Shown: positions 8,926 to 18,346 of the stretch, one piece after another
Position numbering within the stretch: position 1 is the first letter of the stretch
Layout: the number at the start of each line of letters is the position of its first letter
Source of the DNA: Halobellus sp. Atlit-31R
Lineage (GTDB): Archaea > Halobacteriota > Halobacteria > Halobacteriales > Haloferacaceae
Reading direction: 5' to 3'
Length of the DNA stretch: 64,000 bases
NCBI GenBank assembly: GCA_003665935.1
Contig: QPLR01000002.1
Coordinates: forward strand, 434,001-498,000
Translations under genes and position numbers: made by a program
The notes under the pieces: generated by a model
Told to the model about the DNA's origin: nothing
Databases searched by the model: none
What the model saw: the letters and a program-made list of their open reading frames with translations, nothing else

Positions 8926-11787
8926 ATGGCACAGAGCGGGCGCGAACTCCTCCGGTCGGCCGCCGCCGCAGCCGAGGCGACGACCGACGACGTGACGAGC
9001 GCCGACGACGCAGAGACTGATGCGGCGACCGCCGGTGGGCCGTTCGACTTCGATCCCGAGGCGGTCGAGATCGCCGACGCCGACGTGCTCGACCGGCTGG
9101 AGCCCGCCGTCAGAGAGTGGTGGGTCGACCAGTTCGGTCGCTACGTCGACCAGAACGGCGGCTTCTTCACGCCGCCACAGCGCGAGGCGATCCCCCTCGT
9201 CGACGAGGGCACGAACGCGCTCGTCTGTGCGCCGACCGGGTCCGGAAAGACCCTCGCGTCGTTTACGGCGATCCTGAACGACCTGTTCAGGCGCGGTCGC
9301 GAGCGCGAGGACGGCCTCGACAACGCCGTCTACTGTCTGTACATCTCGCCGCTGAAGTCGCTCGCGAACGACATCCACCGGAATCTGACGGTCCCCCTCG
9401 AGGGGATCCGCGAGCGGATGAGCGATCGGGGGACCGACGTCGACGTGCGGCACGCGATCCGCCACGGTGACACCGACTCCGCGGAGCGACAGCGGATGTT
9501 GCACGAGACGCCGCACATCCTCAACACCACGCCCGAGACCCTCGCAATCCTGCTGAACGCGCCGAAGTTCCGCGAGAAACTGCGCTCCGTCGAGTACGTC
9601 ATCGTCGACGAGATCCACAGTCTCGCGGAGAACAAGCGCGGGACGCATCTGTCGGTGTCGCTGGAGCGCCTCGAAGAACTCGTCGACACCTCGCCGACCC
9701 GGATCGGCTGCTCTGCGACCGTCGAACCGCTGTCGACGATGGCGGAGTTCCTCGTCGGCCGCGACGACGCCGGCGAGCCCCGCGAGTACGAGATCGTCGA
9801 CACGCGGTTCGTTCGCGACTTCGATCTCCGGCTCGAGTGTCCGACAGACGACCTCATCCACACGCCCCGTTCGGAGGTCCAGTCGGGCTTTTACGACCGC
9901 CTCGACGAGTTGATCCGCGCTCACCGGAACACGCTCGTGTTCACGAACACGCGTTCGGGAGCCGAGCGCGTCCTCGAAAACCTCCGGGGACGGTTCGACG
10001 GCTACGACGAGGCCAACTCGGGCTGTCACCACGGTAGCCTCGCGAAGGAACGTCGCCGCGCGGTCGAGGAGGGGCTGAAGGACGGCTCACTCGACGTCGT
10101 GACCACCTCGACTAGCCTCGAACTCGGGATCGATATGCCGCACCTCGATCTCGTCGTCCAGGTCGGCTCGCCGAAGTCCGCCGCGTCGCTGCTCCAGCGG
10201 GTCGGCCGCGCGGGCCACAGCCTCGGCCAGACCGTCGAGGGGCGCGTGATGGCGCTCGACCGCGACGAGCTCGTCGAGTGCGCGGTGATGCTACAGAAAG
10301 CCGAGAACGGCTTCGTCGACCGCGTGTTCGTCCCCGAAAAGGCACAGGACGTCGCCGCCCAGCACGTCTACGGGATGGCGATCAACGCCGTGCGGCGCGA
10401 GCGGGACGTGCTGCGGACGCTCCGGCGCGCGTACCCGTACCGGGACTTCTCCGCCGACGACTGGGAGCAGTTGCTCCGCTATCTCACCGCGGACTACGAC
10501 GGCCTCGAGGAGAAGAACGTCTACGCGAAAGTCTGGCGCGACACCAACGACCCTCCCACTGGTGACCACCACCACGAGGACTTCGACGTGGGCGAACATC
10601 TCATCGGCAAACGCGGGCGGATGGCGCGGGTCATCTACATGACCAACATCGGGACGATCCCGGACTCGTTCACCTGCGAGGTACGGACGCGGCAGGGCGA
10701 CGAGTGGGTGGGCACGCTCGACGAGAACTACCTCGACACCTTAGAGAAAGGCGACGTGTTCGTCCTCGGCGGCCAGCGCTTCGCCTACCGGTATCGGCGC
10801 GGCTCGAAGGTGTACGTCGATCCGACGAACGCCCGGCCGACGGTCCCGTCGTGGTTCTCCGAGCGCCTCCCGCTCTCGTACGACCTCGGCCGGGAGATCG
10901 CGACGTTCCAGTCTGAGCTGCTCGATCGGCTCGAATCCGGCGGCCGGCCCGCCGTCCGCGAGTGGCTGCGGGAGTTCCCGGTCGACGAGAACGCGGTCCG
11001 CGCGATCGCCCGCCTGTTCGACGAGCAGCGGCGCTACGCCGGTCCCGAAAGCATCGCCACCGACGCGCGAGTGATCGTCGAAGAGGAACTCGACCGCGAG
11101 ACGTACAAGCGGCACTTCTACGTCCACTCGACGTACGGGCGGCGGTTCAACGACGGACTCTCGCGACTCGTCGCCGCGCAGTGTGCACAGCGGTCGAACG
11201 CGAACGTTCAGATCGCCGTCGCCGACAACGGCTTCTCGCTGTCGATGCCGCTGAACCGGAAAGTCGACGTCGGCGCGATCCTCCGTGACATCGACCCCGA
11301 CTCGGTCCGCTCGGCGCTCCGTGCTGCGCTCGACGGGACGGACCTGCTGAAGCGCTACTTCCGCATCGACGCGACACGGGCGCTGATGATCCTGAAGCGC
11401 TACAAGGGCTACGAGAAGTCGGCCGCCGAACAGCAGGTCTCCGCGGAGATGTTGCTGTCGTTCGCAGAGGATCTGGACGACTTCGCGGTGATGGACGAGA
11501 CCTACCGGGAGATCGTCGAGGACAAACTGAACGTCGCCGCCATCGAGGAGGTGCTGGCGGCGGTGCAACGCGGCGAGGTCGACGTTGTCAGCACGCAGGT
11601 CGACTCGCCGACGCCCCGGGCGTTCGGGCTGGCGACCCTGCTCGCGAGCGACGTCGTTCTCGCCGACGACGAGAGCGCTGTGCTTCAGGAGTTCCACGCG
11701 CGGGTGTTAGACGAGATCGGCGACGACGGCGACGCCGGCAGCGACGCCGGCGAGGGTGTCGCGCGCGCATCGAGCGGCGACTCATAG
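8926..11787 (+). CDS. Lhr-type ATP-dependent DNA helicase
   Basis: A 953-residue superfamily 2 helicase, the usual Lhr-core length. After an Ala/Asp-rich leader come PTGSGKT (Walker A, motif I), VDEIHSL (motif II, DEIH), SATV (motif III), HHGS, TSLELGID and QRVGRAGH (motif VI). A winged-helix and Lhr-specific C-terminal region follows. Lhr proteins are 3'-to-5' helicases that act in archaeal DNA repair and recombination. The ATG at 8926 was chosen because upstream in-frame sequence is antisense to the MBL gene and lacks helicase similarity. Confidence 0.92.
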   Translation: MAQSGRELLRSAAAAAEATTDDVTSADDAETDAATAGGPFDFDPEAVEIADADVLDRLEPAVREWWVDQFGRYVDQNGGFFTPPQREAIPLVDEGTNALVCAPTGSGKTLASFTAILNDLFRRGREREDGLDNAVYCLYISPLKSLANDIHRNLTVPLEGIRERMSDRGTDVDVRHAIRHGDTDSAERQRMLHETPHILNTTPETLAILLNAPKFREKLRSVEYVIVDEIHSLAENKRGTHLSVSLERLEELVDTSPTRIGCSATVEPLSTMAEFLVGRDDAGEPREYEIVDTRFVRDFDLRLECPTDDLIHTPRSEVQSGFYDRLDELIRAHRNTLVFTNTRSGAERVLENLRGRFDGYDEANSGCHHGSLAKERRRAVEEGLKDGSLDVVTTSTSLELGIDMPHLDLVVQVGSPKSAASLLQRVGRAGHSLGQTVEGRVMALDRDELVECAVMLQKAENGFVDRVFVPEKAQDVAAQHVYGMAINAVRRERDVLRTLRRAYPYRDFSADDWEQLLRYLTADYDGLEEKNVYAKVWRDTNDPPTGDHHHEDFDVGEHLIGKRGRMARVIYMTNIGTIPDSFTCEVRTRQGDEWVGTLDENYLDTLEKGDVFVLGGQRFAYRYRRGSKVYVDPTNARPTVPSWFSERLPLSYDLGREIATFQSELLDRLESGGRPAVREWLREFPVDENAVRAIARLFDEQRRYAGPESIATDARVIVEEELDRETYKRHFYVHSTYGRRFNDGLSRLVAAQCAQRSNANVQIAVADNGFSLSMPLNRKVDVGAILRDIDPDSVRSALRAALDGTDLLKRYFRIDATRALMILKRYKGYEKSAAEQQVSAEMLLSFAEDLDDFAVMDETYREIVEDKLNVAAIEEVLAAVQRGEVDVVSTQVDSPTPRAFGLATLLASDVVLADDESAVLQEFHARVLDEIGDDGDAGSDAGEGVARASSGDS

Positions 11788-11854
11788 ACCGGCCGGAAGC
11801 AGAGAACAGCGGGCAGTTCGGGTTCGGCCGAAGCGAATATGTCGTTCGTGAGAG

Positions 11855-11860
11855 TTTTTT
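11855..11860 (+). terminator. T-run after the helicase gene
   Basis: Six consecutive T residues lie about 70 bases after the helicase stop, in an otherwise GC-rich spacer. Oligo-T runs are the known archaeal intrinsic termination signal. The run also lies about 25-30 bases ahead of the next start codon, so it could instead be part of that gene's promoter. Confidence 0.35.
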
Positions 11861-11884
11861 GTGGTCGATAGTCAAACTCCGACG

Positions 11885-12130
11885 ATGGCCGCTACGCCGT
11901 CAGTCGACGTCGCCGACCTCTCGCCGCTCGCGTGGCGACTGCTTCGCGTCGCCGCCGGCTACGAACAGCGGACGGTCGAGCAGGAGGTAGACGACATCCT
12001 CCAGGCGCACGTCTCGATGTTGGAGTCCGGCACGCGCGCGCTCTCACGGCCCCGCAGACAGGAGCTCTTCGAACTCTATGCAGCAGAACTCGACGAGGGG
12101 CAGGTCGAAGCGCTGGCGACTCACTTCTGA
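11885..12130 (+). CDS. Small conserved hypothetical protein
   Basis: An 81-residue acidic helical protein beginning MAATPSVDVADLSPLAWRLL. It is predicted largely alpha-helical (EQRTVEQEVDDILQAHVSMLESG, RRQELFELYAAEL) and soluble. No recognised domain or catalytic residue is visible. The ATG at 11885 is preferred to a GTG eight codons upstream because it follows a T-run at a promoter-like distance. It lies between the helicase and permease genes on the same strand; the function is unknown. Confidence 0.6.
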   Translation: MAATPSVDVADLSPLAWRLLRVAAGYEQRTVEQEVDDILQAHVSMLESGTRALSRPRRQELFELYAAELDEGQVEALATHF

Positions 12131-12173
12131 TCGGACACTGTCGGGATCGTCCGCGCTCACTTCTGGACGCTTT

Positions 12174-12190
12174 CGAAAATATTAATCATT
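12174..12190 (+). promoter_or_regulatory. TATA-like promoter of the SLC13 permease gene
   Basis: The A+T-rich run gaaaatattaatcatt is about 25-40 bases ahead of the permease ATG at 12215. It is a good haloarchaeal TATA box at a leaderless or short-leader distance. Confidence 0.5.
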
Positions 12191-12214
12191 CAGTTCTGTA
12201 AGCCCCGTGTATCA

Positions 12215-13834
12215 ATGATACAGCTCGGCAACTCGGCGCAGAAGCGGCTGTTGCTGTTCTTCGCCGCGGTGCTCGGCACGGCTGTGATCGCGGCGGCACC
12301 CTCGCCGGAGGGGCTCTCGATCAGAGGCCAGTACGCGGTGGCGACGATGTTCTTCGCCGGCTTCCTGTGGGTGACCGGCACTCTCCCGCTGGCGGTGACA
12401 GCGGTGTCGATCCCGTTCGTGCTGACGGCGTTCGGGGTGTACGACGATCTCGACACGGCGCTCGTCGGCTTCGCGGATCACCTCATCTTCCTGTTCATTG
12501 CCGGCTTTATGCTGGCGAACGCGCTCCAGAAGTACGACATCGACCGCCGCATCGCGCTGTGGATGATGTCGAAGATGGGCTCGTCGCCGCGGCGGCTCGT
12601 CGCCGCCGTGATGCTCGCGACGGCGTTCCTCTCGATGTGGGTCTCGAACACGGCGACGACGGCGATGATGACGCCGATCGCGCTCGGCGTCCTCACGCAG
12701 GTACTCGGCCGCGAGGACGTCGCTGCCGCGGCCGCGGACCCGAGCGCCGACATCGACGCCGACGTCGCGACCGACGGGAGTTCCGTGACTGTCGGGGCGG
12801 CTGAGTCGTTCACCAATCTCCAGGTGTCGATGCTGCTCGGCACCGCCTACGCGGCGTCGGTCGGCGGCGTCGGCACGCTCATCGGCACGCCGCCGAACGC
12901 GATCCTCGCCGCTCAGCTCAACGAGATCCTCGGCTTCGAGATCGGATTCGCCCAGTGGCTGCTGATCGGCCTGCCGATCGTCTTCGTCACGCTCCCGATC
13001 GTCTGGTACCTACTCACCTACCGCATCTACCCACCCGAGATCTCGAACGTCGAGTCGGCGCGCGAGGAGGCGGCCGCCTACCTCGAGGAGGAGGGCGCAC
13101 TGAGTACGCGCGGCAAGCGCGTCGCCTACATCTTCACCGCCACGGCGCTGCTGTGGGTCGTCGGCGGTCTCGGCGACCTCGTCGGGCCACTGCTGCCCGG
13201 CGTCTGGGCGACGACGATCTTCGGCGGCGACGGGCTGACCGTCTTCGGCGTCGAAGGCCACCAGGGGATCCTCTACTACGTGATGGTCGGCCTCGCGGCG
13301 ATCCCGGCGCTCGTGCTCGCGGACGCGATGGAGTGGGACGAACTCGTCGACATCGACTGGGGGACGATCCTCCTGTTCGGCGGCGGTATCGCCCTCGCGG
13401 ACGCCTTGGCCGCGACGGGCGCGACCGACTGGATCGCAAACACCGTCTTCAGCTCGCTGACCGGCTCGCCGATCGTCGTCGTCGTCGGCGCGGTCGTCCT
13501 GCTCGTCATCTTCCTCACCGAGATGACCTCGAACACGGCGACGGCGACGATCATCATCCCGATCCTCATCAGCATCGGCTCCGTCTTCGCCGCCACGCTC
13601 GGGCTCGCGGAGGTGTCGGCCGCGGTGTTCCTCTCGGTTTCGGGTGCGGTCGCCGCGAGCTTCGCGTTCGCGCTCCCGGTCGCGACGCCGCCGAACGCCA
13701 TCGTCTTCGGCTCCGGTTACATCAAGCAGAGTCAGATGATGAAGGCCGGCGTCGTCCTCAACGTCGTGATGACGGTCGTCCTCACGGGGCTGATCTGGGT
13801 GCTGTTCCGGTTCGTCTGGCCGGTCGTGCTGTGA
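12215..13834 (+). CDS. SLC13/DASS-family anion permease
   Basis: A 539-residue multi-helix transporter. Two inverted SNT motifs of the DASS fold are present: SNTATTAMM near residue 145 and SNTATATII near 440, each followed by a conserved TPPNAI stretch (GTLIGTPPNAI and VATPPNAI). About 11-12 membrane segments are visible. The family moves dicarboxylates, sulfate or phosphate with Na+. An extra acidic loop (about 165-195, DPSADIDADVATDG) lies between helices on the presumed outside or cytoplasmic face. The substrate is not determinable. It has its own promoter and no obvious operon partner. Confidence 0.85.
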   Translation: MIQLGNSAQKRLLLFFAAVLGTAVIAAAPSPEGLSIRGQYAVATMFFAGFLWVTGTLPLAVTAVSIPFVLTAFGVYDDLDTALVGFADHLIFLFIAGFMLANALQKYDIDRRIALWMMSKMGSSPRRLVAAVMLATAFLSMWVSNTATTAMMTPIALGVLTQVLGREDVAAAAADPSADIDADVATDGSSVTVGAAESFTNLQVSMLLGTAYAASVGGVGTLIGTPPNAILAAQLNEILGFEIGFAQWLLIGLPIVFVTLPIVWYLLTYRIYPPEISNVESAREEAAAYLEEEGALSTRGKRVAYIFTATALLWVVGGLGDLVGPLLPGVWATTIFGGDGLTVFGVEGHQGILYYVMVGLAAIPALVLADAMEWDELVDIDWGTILLFGGGIALADALAATGATDWIANTVFSSLTGSPIVVVVGAVVLLVIFLTEMTSNTATATIIIPILISIGSVFAATLGLAEVSAAVFLSVSGAVAASFAFALPVATPPNAIVFGSGYIKQSQMMKAGVVLNVVMTVVLTGLIWVLFRFVWPVVL

Positions 13835-13930
13835 TGATCCGGCGGCGATAGCGGCCAAGCGCAGCTGCAGCGCGGCCACAGAGAAACAGCGGATTCGGCT
13901 CCGTGTCCAGTCACCGATCGCTCTTTCGTT

Positions 13931-14090
13931 CCCCGTCCGTTCTCCGTCTGCCGTCCATTCTCCGTCCGTTCTCCGCTATCCGTCCGCCGTCTGCCCTTTG
14001 CCATCCGTCTGCCGTCTGCCGTCCGTTCTCCGTCTGCCGTCCGTTCTCCGTCTGCCGTCTGCCGTCTGCCCTCCGCTATCCGTCGTCGCC
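13931..14090. repeat. Degenerate tandem array of CCGTCTG and CCGTCCGTTCT units
   Basis: About 160 bases are built almost wholly from a 7-mer (ccgtctg, at least seven copies) and an 11-mer (ccgtccgttct, four near copies), with variants such as ccgctat and ccctttg. The plus strand is strongly pyrimidine-rich. The array fills the spacer between the convergent permease and tautomerase genes and runs into the tautomerase 3' end, where it appears to have supplied the acidic tail codons. Confidence 0.8.
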
Positions 14091-14477
14091 GTCGTCCGCT
14101 CCGTCCTCACCGGACCACTCGCCGCCGACCCGGTCGACACCCATCAGATCCGTCCCCTCGTGCTCCGTGAACGACACCTTCAGATTCGGCTCGGGGATCG
14201 CCCACGTCTCCGCGGCCAGTTCCATCACCGCCAGCGCGAACGAGCGCCGGCGCTCCAGAGACCGTCCCTCGCGCACGTCGGCGCTCAGAAAGCAACACGG
14301 GCCGTCGACCCCGCGGCCGATCGAGAGGTTCGCCTCGGGCTGTTCGCGGATCACGACGGCGACGTGACCGGTCGTCGTCGCCATCTCCTCGGCGTACAGC
14401 TCCGTCACCGCCTCGGTGAACGCCTCTCTCTCTGCGTCCGTCGCCGACACCGTCGTATCGAACTGTAACAGCGGCAC
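14076..14477 (-). CDS. Tautomerase-superfamily protein (MIF/4-OT-like)
   Basis: A 133-residue protein whose GTG start at 14477 gives a mature N-terminus Met-Pro-Leu-Leu-Gln-Phe. The second-position Pro is the catalytic base of the tautomerase superfamily after Met removal, which decides the start. The middle GHVAVVIREQPEANLSIG and C-terminal EPNLKVSFTEHEG fit the beta-alpha-beta repeats of MIF/5-carboxymethyl-muconate isomerase-like proteins. The last residues (GEDGADDGDDG) come from the repeat array. The substrate is unknown. It is followed upstream by the Dna2-like gene with a spacer of about 90 bases. Confidence 0.7.
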   Translation of the reverse strand: MPLLQFDTTVSATDAEREAFTEAVTELYAEEMATTTGHVAVVIREQPEANLSIGRGVDGPCCFLSADVREGRSLERRRSFALAVMELAAETWAIPEPNLKVSFTEHEGTDLMGVDRVGGEWSGEDGADDGDDG

Positions 14478-14566
14478 GGTCGAGACGAGGAGTGCCGGGA
14501 GGATATATGACCGGCTTTGCGGGCTGTGAGAACTTCGATCGGCGTCACGGGCCGGCGGATCGCTCC

Positions 14567-17293
14567 TCAGCGCCGTGCCCACTCGAGCAGTCGTGCGTAG
14601 AACGGGTCCGACGCGAGGGCGTCGGCGTCGCCGACGAGCGCGAGCGCCTTCTTCGCCCGCGTGAGCGCCACGTTGATCCGGCGGGCGTCCTCGAAGATCG
14701 GCCCGTCGAGGCCGCCCGTCGCGACGAACGACACCACGATCACCTCCTTCGAGGAGCCCTGGAAGCGATCGACCGTGTCTACGGTCACGTCGGTCCGGCG
14801 GGCGATCTCCGCGACCTGCGCGCGGAACGGCGCGATGACGCCGACGTCGTCGGGGTCGACGCCTGCAGCGACGTAGGCGTCGACCATCTCGGCCACGCGA
14901 TCAGCCTCCACCGGGTTCGTGTTGCCGACGCGCTCGCCGCCGGGGTCGACGAAGGCGACGGTATCTCGGAGCGCCGCCGGCAGCGACGACTCGTCGACGC
15001 CGAGGTCGCCGAGCCGCTGGGCCGCGACGGCGCCGTTCGCCGGTCGCAGCGCGCCGTCGTAGAACTCCGTCGAGGAGAACGCCTGGATGCGCTGGGCCAT
15101 CCGGTACTGACGGTCGAGCAGGACCGACGCGTCCGGGTGGGCGTCGATCAGGCGCTCGAACAGCGACGTCCCGAGGCGGTTCTCCGCCTGCACGACCGGG
15201 GGGAGCTGTTCGTGGTCGCCGACCAGCACGAACCGGTCGGCCAGCGACACTGCCGCGAGCGTCCCCGGCTCGGTCAGCTGCGACGCCTCGTCGACGAGGG
15301 CGACGTCGAAGGACTGCTCGCGCATCACGCGCGATCCGCAGGTGGCGGTCGTGGCAGCGACGACGGGCGCGTCTCGGAGCGCCGCGGCGCGTTCGTTCGG
15401 CTCGCCGCCCCGTTCGAGGCGCACGTCCTGCATATCCTCGCGGACGCCGTTCTCGGTGCCGACGCGGACGACGTCTCCGACCCCTTGCTCGCGCACGGCC
15501 TCGAGCGCGTTGTCGACCGCGCGGTTCGTAAACGCCGACAGCAACACGCGCTCGCCGCGGTCGACGAGCGCGCGGACGATCTGGGCGATCGTGTAGGTCT
15601 TGCCCGTCCCCGGCGGCCCGTGGACCAGCGCGAAGTCCTCCGCGTCGACCGCGCGCCGCACCGCCCGGTTCTGCGCCGCGTTGTTGTCGACGTAGGTGTC
15701 GGCAGCGCGGTCGGCGAACGCCGGGTCGCGACGCCCGAAGAGCACGGCCTTCCGCTCGGGGTCGCCTTTCAGCACGAAGTCGTGGAGCGCGGTGAGCATC
15801 CGATCGACGCCGATCTCGGATGGGTAGACGTCGAGCCGACTGACGTCGAGCGGCTCGTCGGCGGTGACGACGACCTCCTCGTCCAACTTCCGGATGCGGC
15901 AGAGTTCGGCGTGTCCCGAGACCGGGTCGCCGTCGCTTGCGAGCGCGACGTCGCCTTCGCGGAGTTTCGAGACGGCCTCGCCGGGCTTGCGCGCGCAGAG
16001 CTTCCACCGTCCGTCGTCGAGTTCGGTCTGTCCCGCGGGTTCGAGGTCGATCAGCGCCCGGTCGTCGTCCGCTCGCTCCGCGGCCGACTGCTCCCAGAGC
16101 TTCCGGTACTCGGCGTGGACCGCGCGCCGCTCGGCCTCGATCGCCTCGTAGAACCGCCGGAAGTACTCCCGCTCTTCGGCCGGCACGGGCTCGCCGATCT
16201 GTCCGGCCTTCGACTCCTGATCGAGCCGTCCCGAGACGACCATACAGGTGTCCTGCTCGAAGCAGTACTCGCACTTCGCGTCGGCCTCGTAGCCCGTCGG
16301 CACGTCGGTGTCGTACTCCATCGCGGCGATCTCGTTGCGCGTGCGGACGACGAACTGCAGGAGGCCGGTCCCGATCGAGAAGTCCTTCGCGGGCGAGAGA
16401 TCGCCCGTCTCCTCGTTGCGCTCTAAGGCCGTGTTCTTCGTGTAGAGCAGCGTCCCGGTGTCGGCGGGCACGCCCCGCTCCGAGAGCACGAGCGCGTAGG
16501 CGGCCGCCTGGATCTTGTCTTGGAAGCGCGGCTCGCGCTTCGTGTTCTTGCCCGTCTTGAGTTCGACGGGGATCCCGCGGCGGAGCGCGTCGGCACGGCC
16601 TTTGATTCCGAACGTCGGGGAGATGAGCGTGTACTCCGAGCGCCACTTGTCGTCCTCGGTGAGCGTGCCCTGTGCGAGCCAGCCCTCGATGGCGGCCGCG
16701 TTGCGGCGGACCTCGTCGCGAACCTCCTCGGCGTCGTAGCCGAGGAGTCCCAGTTCCAGCCCGGCTTCCCGCACTCGATCGTCGATCGCCGCATCGAGGT
16801 CGCGGTCGCGGAGTAGATCGCCGAACACCTCGTGGACGATCGTCCCCTTCACCACGGGGTAGTTCAGCGGGATCCCCGAGAGCTTGTTCAGGTAGTACAT
16901 CCGGGGGCACTGCACCCACGAGCGCACGTCGGTCACGTCGACGAGGAAGCCCGGTTCGAGAACGACGTAGGAGTCGCCCGTGGTCGAGTACGTCGTCTCG
17001 CCGCGGTACTCCGAGGCTTCCACGTCGGTGGCGAGCAGTTCCATCCCGGCCGCGGCGTGGTCGGCGGTCTGGGTCCACTTCCCCCACAGCGTGAGCCGGA
17101 CGGTCGGGCCGTCGCCCCCGCTCGTGGCGGACTCGCCTCGCTTCGAGCCAACGTCACGGATGTCGCTCTCCGATACAGCCTCGGACGTGTCGCCGTCGGG
17201 ACGAACCGTCACCTCCGCGAGCGATCGCGTCCCGTACGTCGTGTCTACCTCGCGCTCGTCGCCGACGTCGACGATCCGGCCGCGCAGTTTCAC
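14567..17293 (-). CDS. Dna2-like Fe-S nuclease and superfamily 1 helicase
   Basis: A 908-residue fusion. Residues 1-110 look like an OB-fold region. A Cas4/Dna2-type PD-(D/E)XK nuclease follows, with Asp235, Glu244 and Lys246 (GRAD...ELKTGK), and QAAAYALVL. Four cysteines suited to a 4Fe-4S cluster are Cys129 (SWVQCPRMY), Cys341, Cys344 and Cys350. The C-terminal SF1 helicase has GPPGTGKTYT (559-568), VALVDEASQ, a QYRM box and DRFQGSSKEV. This arrangement matches Dna2, which cleaves 5' flaps in Okazaki-fragment and end processing. It is an intact gene with all key residues. Confidence 0.9.
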   Translation of the reverse strand: MKLRGRIVDVGDEREVDTTYGTRSLAEVTVRPDGDTSEAVSESDIRDVGSKRGESATSGGDGPTVRLTLWGKWTQTADHAAAGMELLATDVEASEYRGETTYSTTGDSYVVLEPGFLVDVTDVRSWVQCPRMYYLNKLSGIPLNYPVVKGTIVHEVFGDLLRDRDLDAAIDDRVREAGLELGLLGYDAEEVRDEVRRNAAAIEGWLAQGTLTEDDKWRSEYTLISPTFGIKGRADALRRGIPVELKTGKNTKREPRFQDKIQAAAYALVLSERGVPADTGTLLYTKNTALERNEETGDLSPAKDFSIGTGLLQFVVRTRNEIAAMEYDTDVPTGYEADAKCEYCFEQDTCMVVSGRLDQESKAGQIGEPVPAEEREYFRRFYEAIEAERRAVHAEYRKLWEQSAAERADDDRALIDLEPAGQTELDDGRWKLCARKPGEAVSKLREGDVALASDGDPVSGHAELCRIRKLDEEVVVTADEPLDVSRLDVYPSEIGVDRMLTALHDFVLKGDPERKAVLFGRRDPAFADRAADTYVDNNAAQNRAVRRAVDAEDFALVHGPPGTGKTYTIAQIVRALVDRGERVLLSAFTNRAVDNALEAVREQGVGDVVRVGTENGVREDMQDVRLERGGEPNERAAALRDAPVVAATTATCGSRVMREQSFDVALVDEASQLTEPGTLAAVSLADRFVLVGDHEQLPPVVQAENRLGTSLFERLIDAHPDASVLLDRQYRMAQRIQAFSSTEFYDGALRPANGAVAAQRLGDLGVDESSLPAALRDTVAFVDPGGERVGNTNPVEADRVAEMVDAYVAAGVDPDDVGVIAPFRAQVAEIARRTDVTVDTVDRFQGSSKEVIVVSFVATGGLDGPIFEDARRINVALTRAKKALALVGDADALASDPFYARLLEWARR

Positions 17294-17342
17294 GTAGCCA
17301 ACCTGCGCGCGGGTCGGTAAGACGCTGTCGGTCGCTCGGATC

Positions 17343-17564
17343 TCACCGCCGACCGCGATCCGGTCGCGGGAGGAACTCCGCCCACCAGCGGATCAGGAAC
17401 CACAGAAGCAGCGCCCCGAGCGCGAGGCCGCCGACGAACCCCGCCGCGACGATCACGATCGAGCCGCCAGCCTGCATCGCGGTGAGTGCCCCCGAGACGG
17501 CCACGAGTCCGACGAAGCCGATCTTGAGTCGGCGGCTCGCGACGTCGCGTTCGTCGTCGGTCAT
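17343..17564 (-). CDS. Small two-helix membrane protein
   Basis: A 73-residue protein starting MTDDERDVASRRLKIGF, with two hydrophobic segments (about 15-35 and 38-58) separated by a Gly-rich turn and a basic C-terminus (PRPDRGRR). An upstream in-frame ATG at 17579 would add five residues; the downstream one is chosen because MTDDE is a typical haloarchaeal start. The function is unknown. It lies directly upstream of the Dna2-like gene on the same strand. Confidence 0.6.
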   Translation of the reverse strand: MTDDERDVASRRLKIGFVGLVAVSGALTAMQAGGSIVIVAAGFVGGLALGALLLWFLIRWWAEFLPRPDRGRR

Positions 17565-17579
17565 ACTCGGTCCGACCAT

Positions 17580-17719
17580 TCAGCGTCCCCCCGTCGCGAC
17601 GTGCCGGTGTCGGAGTCGAAGTCGGAGCTGGAGCTGGAGCTGGTGTCGGAACCGGGGTGTGTCGACGGTGCAGACGGCAGCCCGCGTCGCAGAGACAGCC
17701 CGTGCCGCCGGAGCGGAAC
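17580..17719. other. Intergenic region with short GGAGCT repeat
   Basis: A 140-base spacer with three consecutive ggagct units (about 17627-17644) in a Glu/Ser-codon-like hexamer run. No gene with a convincing start is present. It may be expanded 3' sequence of the upstream acidic gene. Confidence 0.3.
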
Positions 17720-18277
17720 TCACTGGAACCCGCGGCCGACGCCGTCCTCCTCGACGAGATCGTCGAGGTCGTTCGAGAGCAGCTCGTCGGCGTCGGAAAA
17801 CTCCGAGGTGAGGTCGTCGAGACGGTCTGGCCGACCGTCGAACTCGTACTCCATCGGGCCGAACGCCGGGCTGTCGAGTGCGTCCATCATATCGGTGAAG
17901 AGATCCTCCGGCGTCGTGGGCGCGTCGGCGTGGACCTTCACGGTCTCTTCGAGGCGCTTGGCCATCGACTCCGCGTGGTCCTCGTCGTCCGGCGGTGACT
18001 GGACGGCGAAGCGACCGCCCTCCTCGCGGTCGCGCCGCGGGAGCAGCGGTTCGAGCTCGTCGTCGATTCGTCGGGCGACGCGGCCCCCGACCCCCCGGAG
18101 TTCGGTCGGGTTCTTCGTGTACGTCTTCAGCGCGTACACGCCCGCGTCCGGATGGCCGAGGAAGAGGTCCTCTCCGAGCCCGCCGCGCCGATCGCCGGCG
18201 ACGGCCCGCCAGCCGTCCGGGTCGACGTCGGCCTCGGTCACGTCCGCGAGGATGTCCTGCCAGTCTCTGACGCGCAT
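17720..18277 (-). CDS. Conserved hypothetical haloarchaeal protein
   Basis: A 185-residue, very acidic soluble protein beginning MRVRDWQDILADVTEADVDPDGW. The N-terminal half has strand/helix alternation with the phrase LGHPDAGVYALKTYTKNP; the C-terminal half is a low-complexity Asp/Glu/Leu tail. No catalytic motif or membrane segment was recognised. It lies just downstream of the metalloprotease gene on the same strand (spacer about 70 bases). The function is unknown. Confidence 0.65.
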   Translation of the reverse strand: MRVRDWQDILADVTEADVDPDGWRAVAGDRRGGLGEDLFLGHPDAGVYALKTYTKNPTELRGVGGRVARRIDDELEPLLPRRDREEGGRFAVQSPPDDEDHAESMAKRLEETVKVHADAPTTPEDLFTDMMDALDSPAFGPMEYEFDGRPDRLDDLTSEFSDADELLSNDLDDLVEEDGVGRGFQ

Positions 18278-18346
18278 ATCCCTCAGTTCAGCCCCCGAGA
18301 GAAAGAGTATGACGGTTGTGTCGCGACGGTCCGGCGAGTCACGGCC

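Noticed and set aside
13931-14090. CRISPR-like repeats
   Set aside because: Units are 7-11 bases and contiguous, without spacers or cas genes.
14567-17293. Cas4 gene as sign of a CRISPR locus
   Set aside because: The Cas4-like nuclease is fused to an SF1 helicase in a Dna2 pattern and no cas genes or repeats are present.
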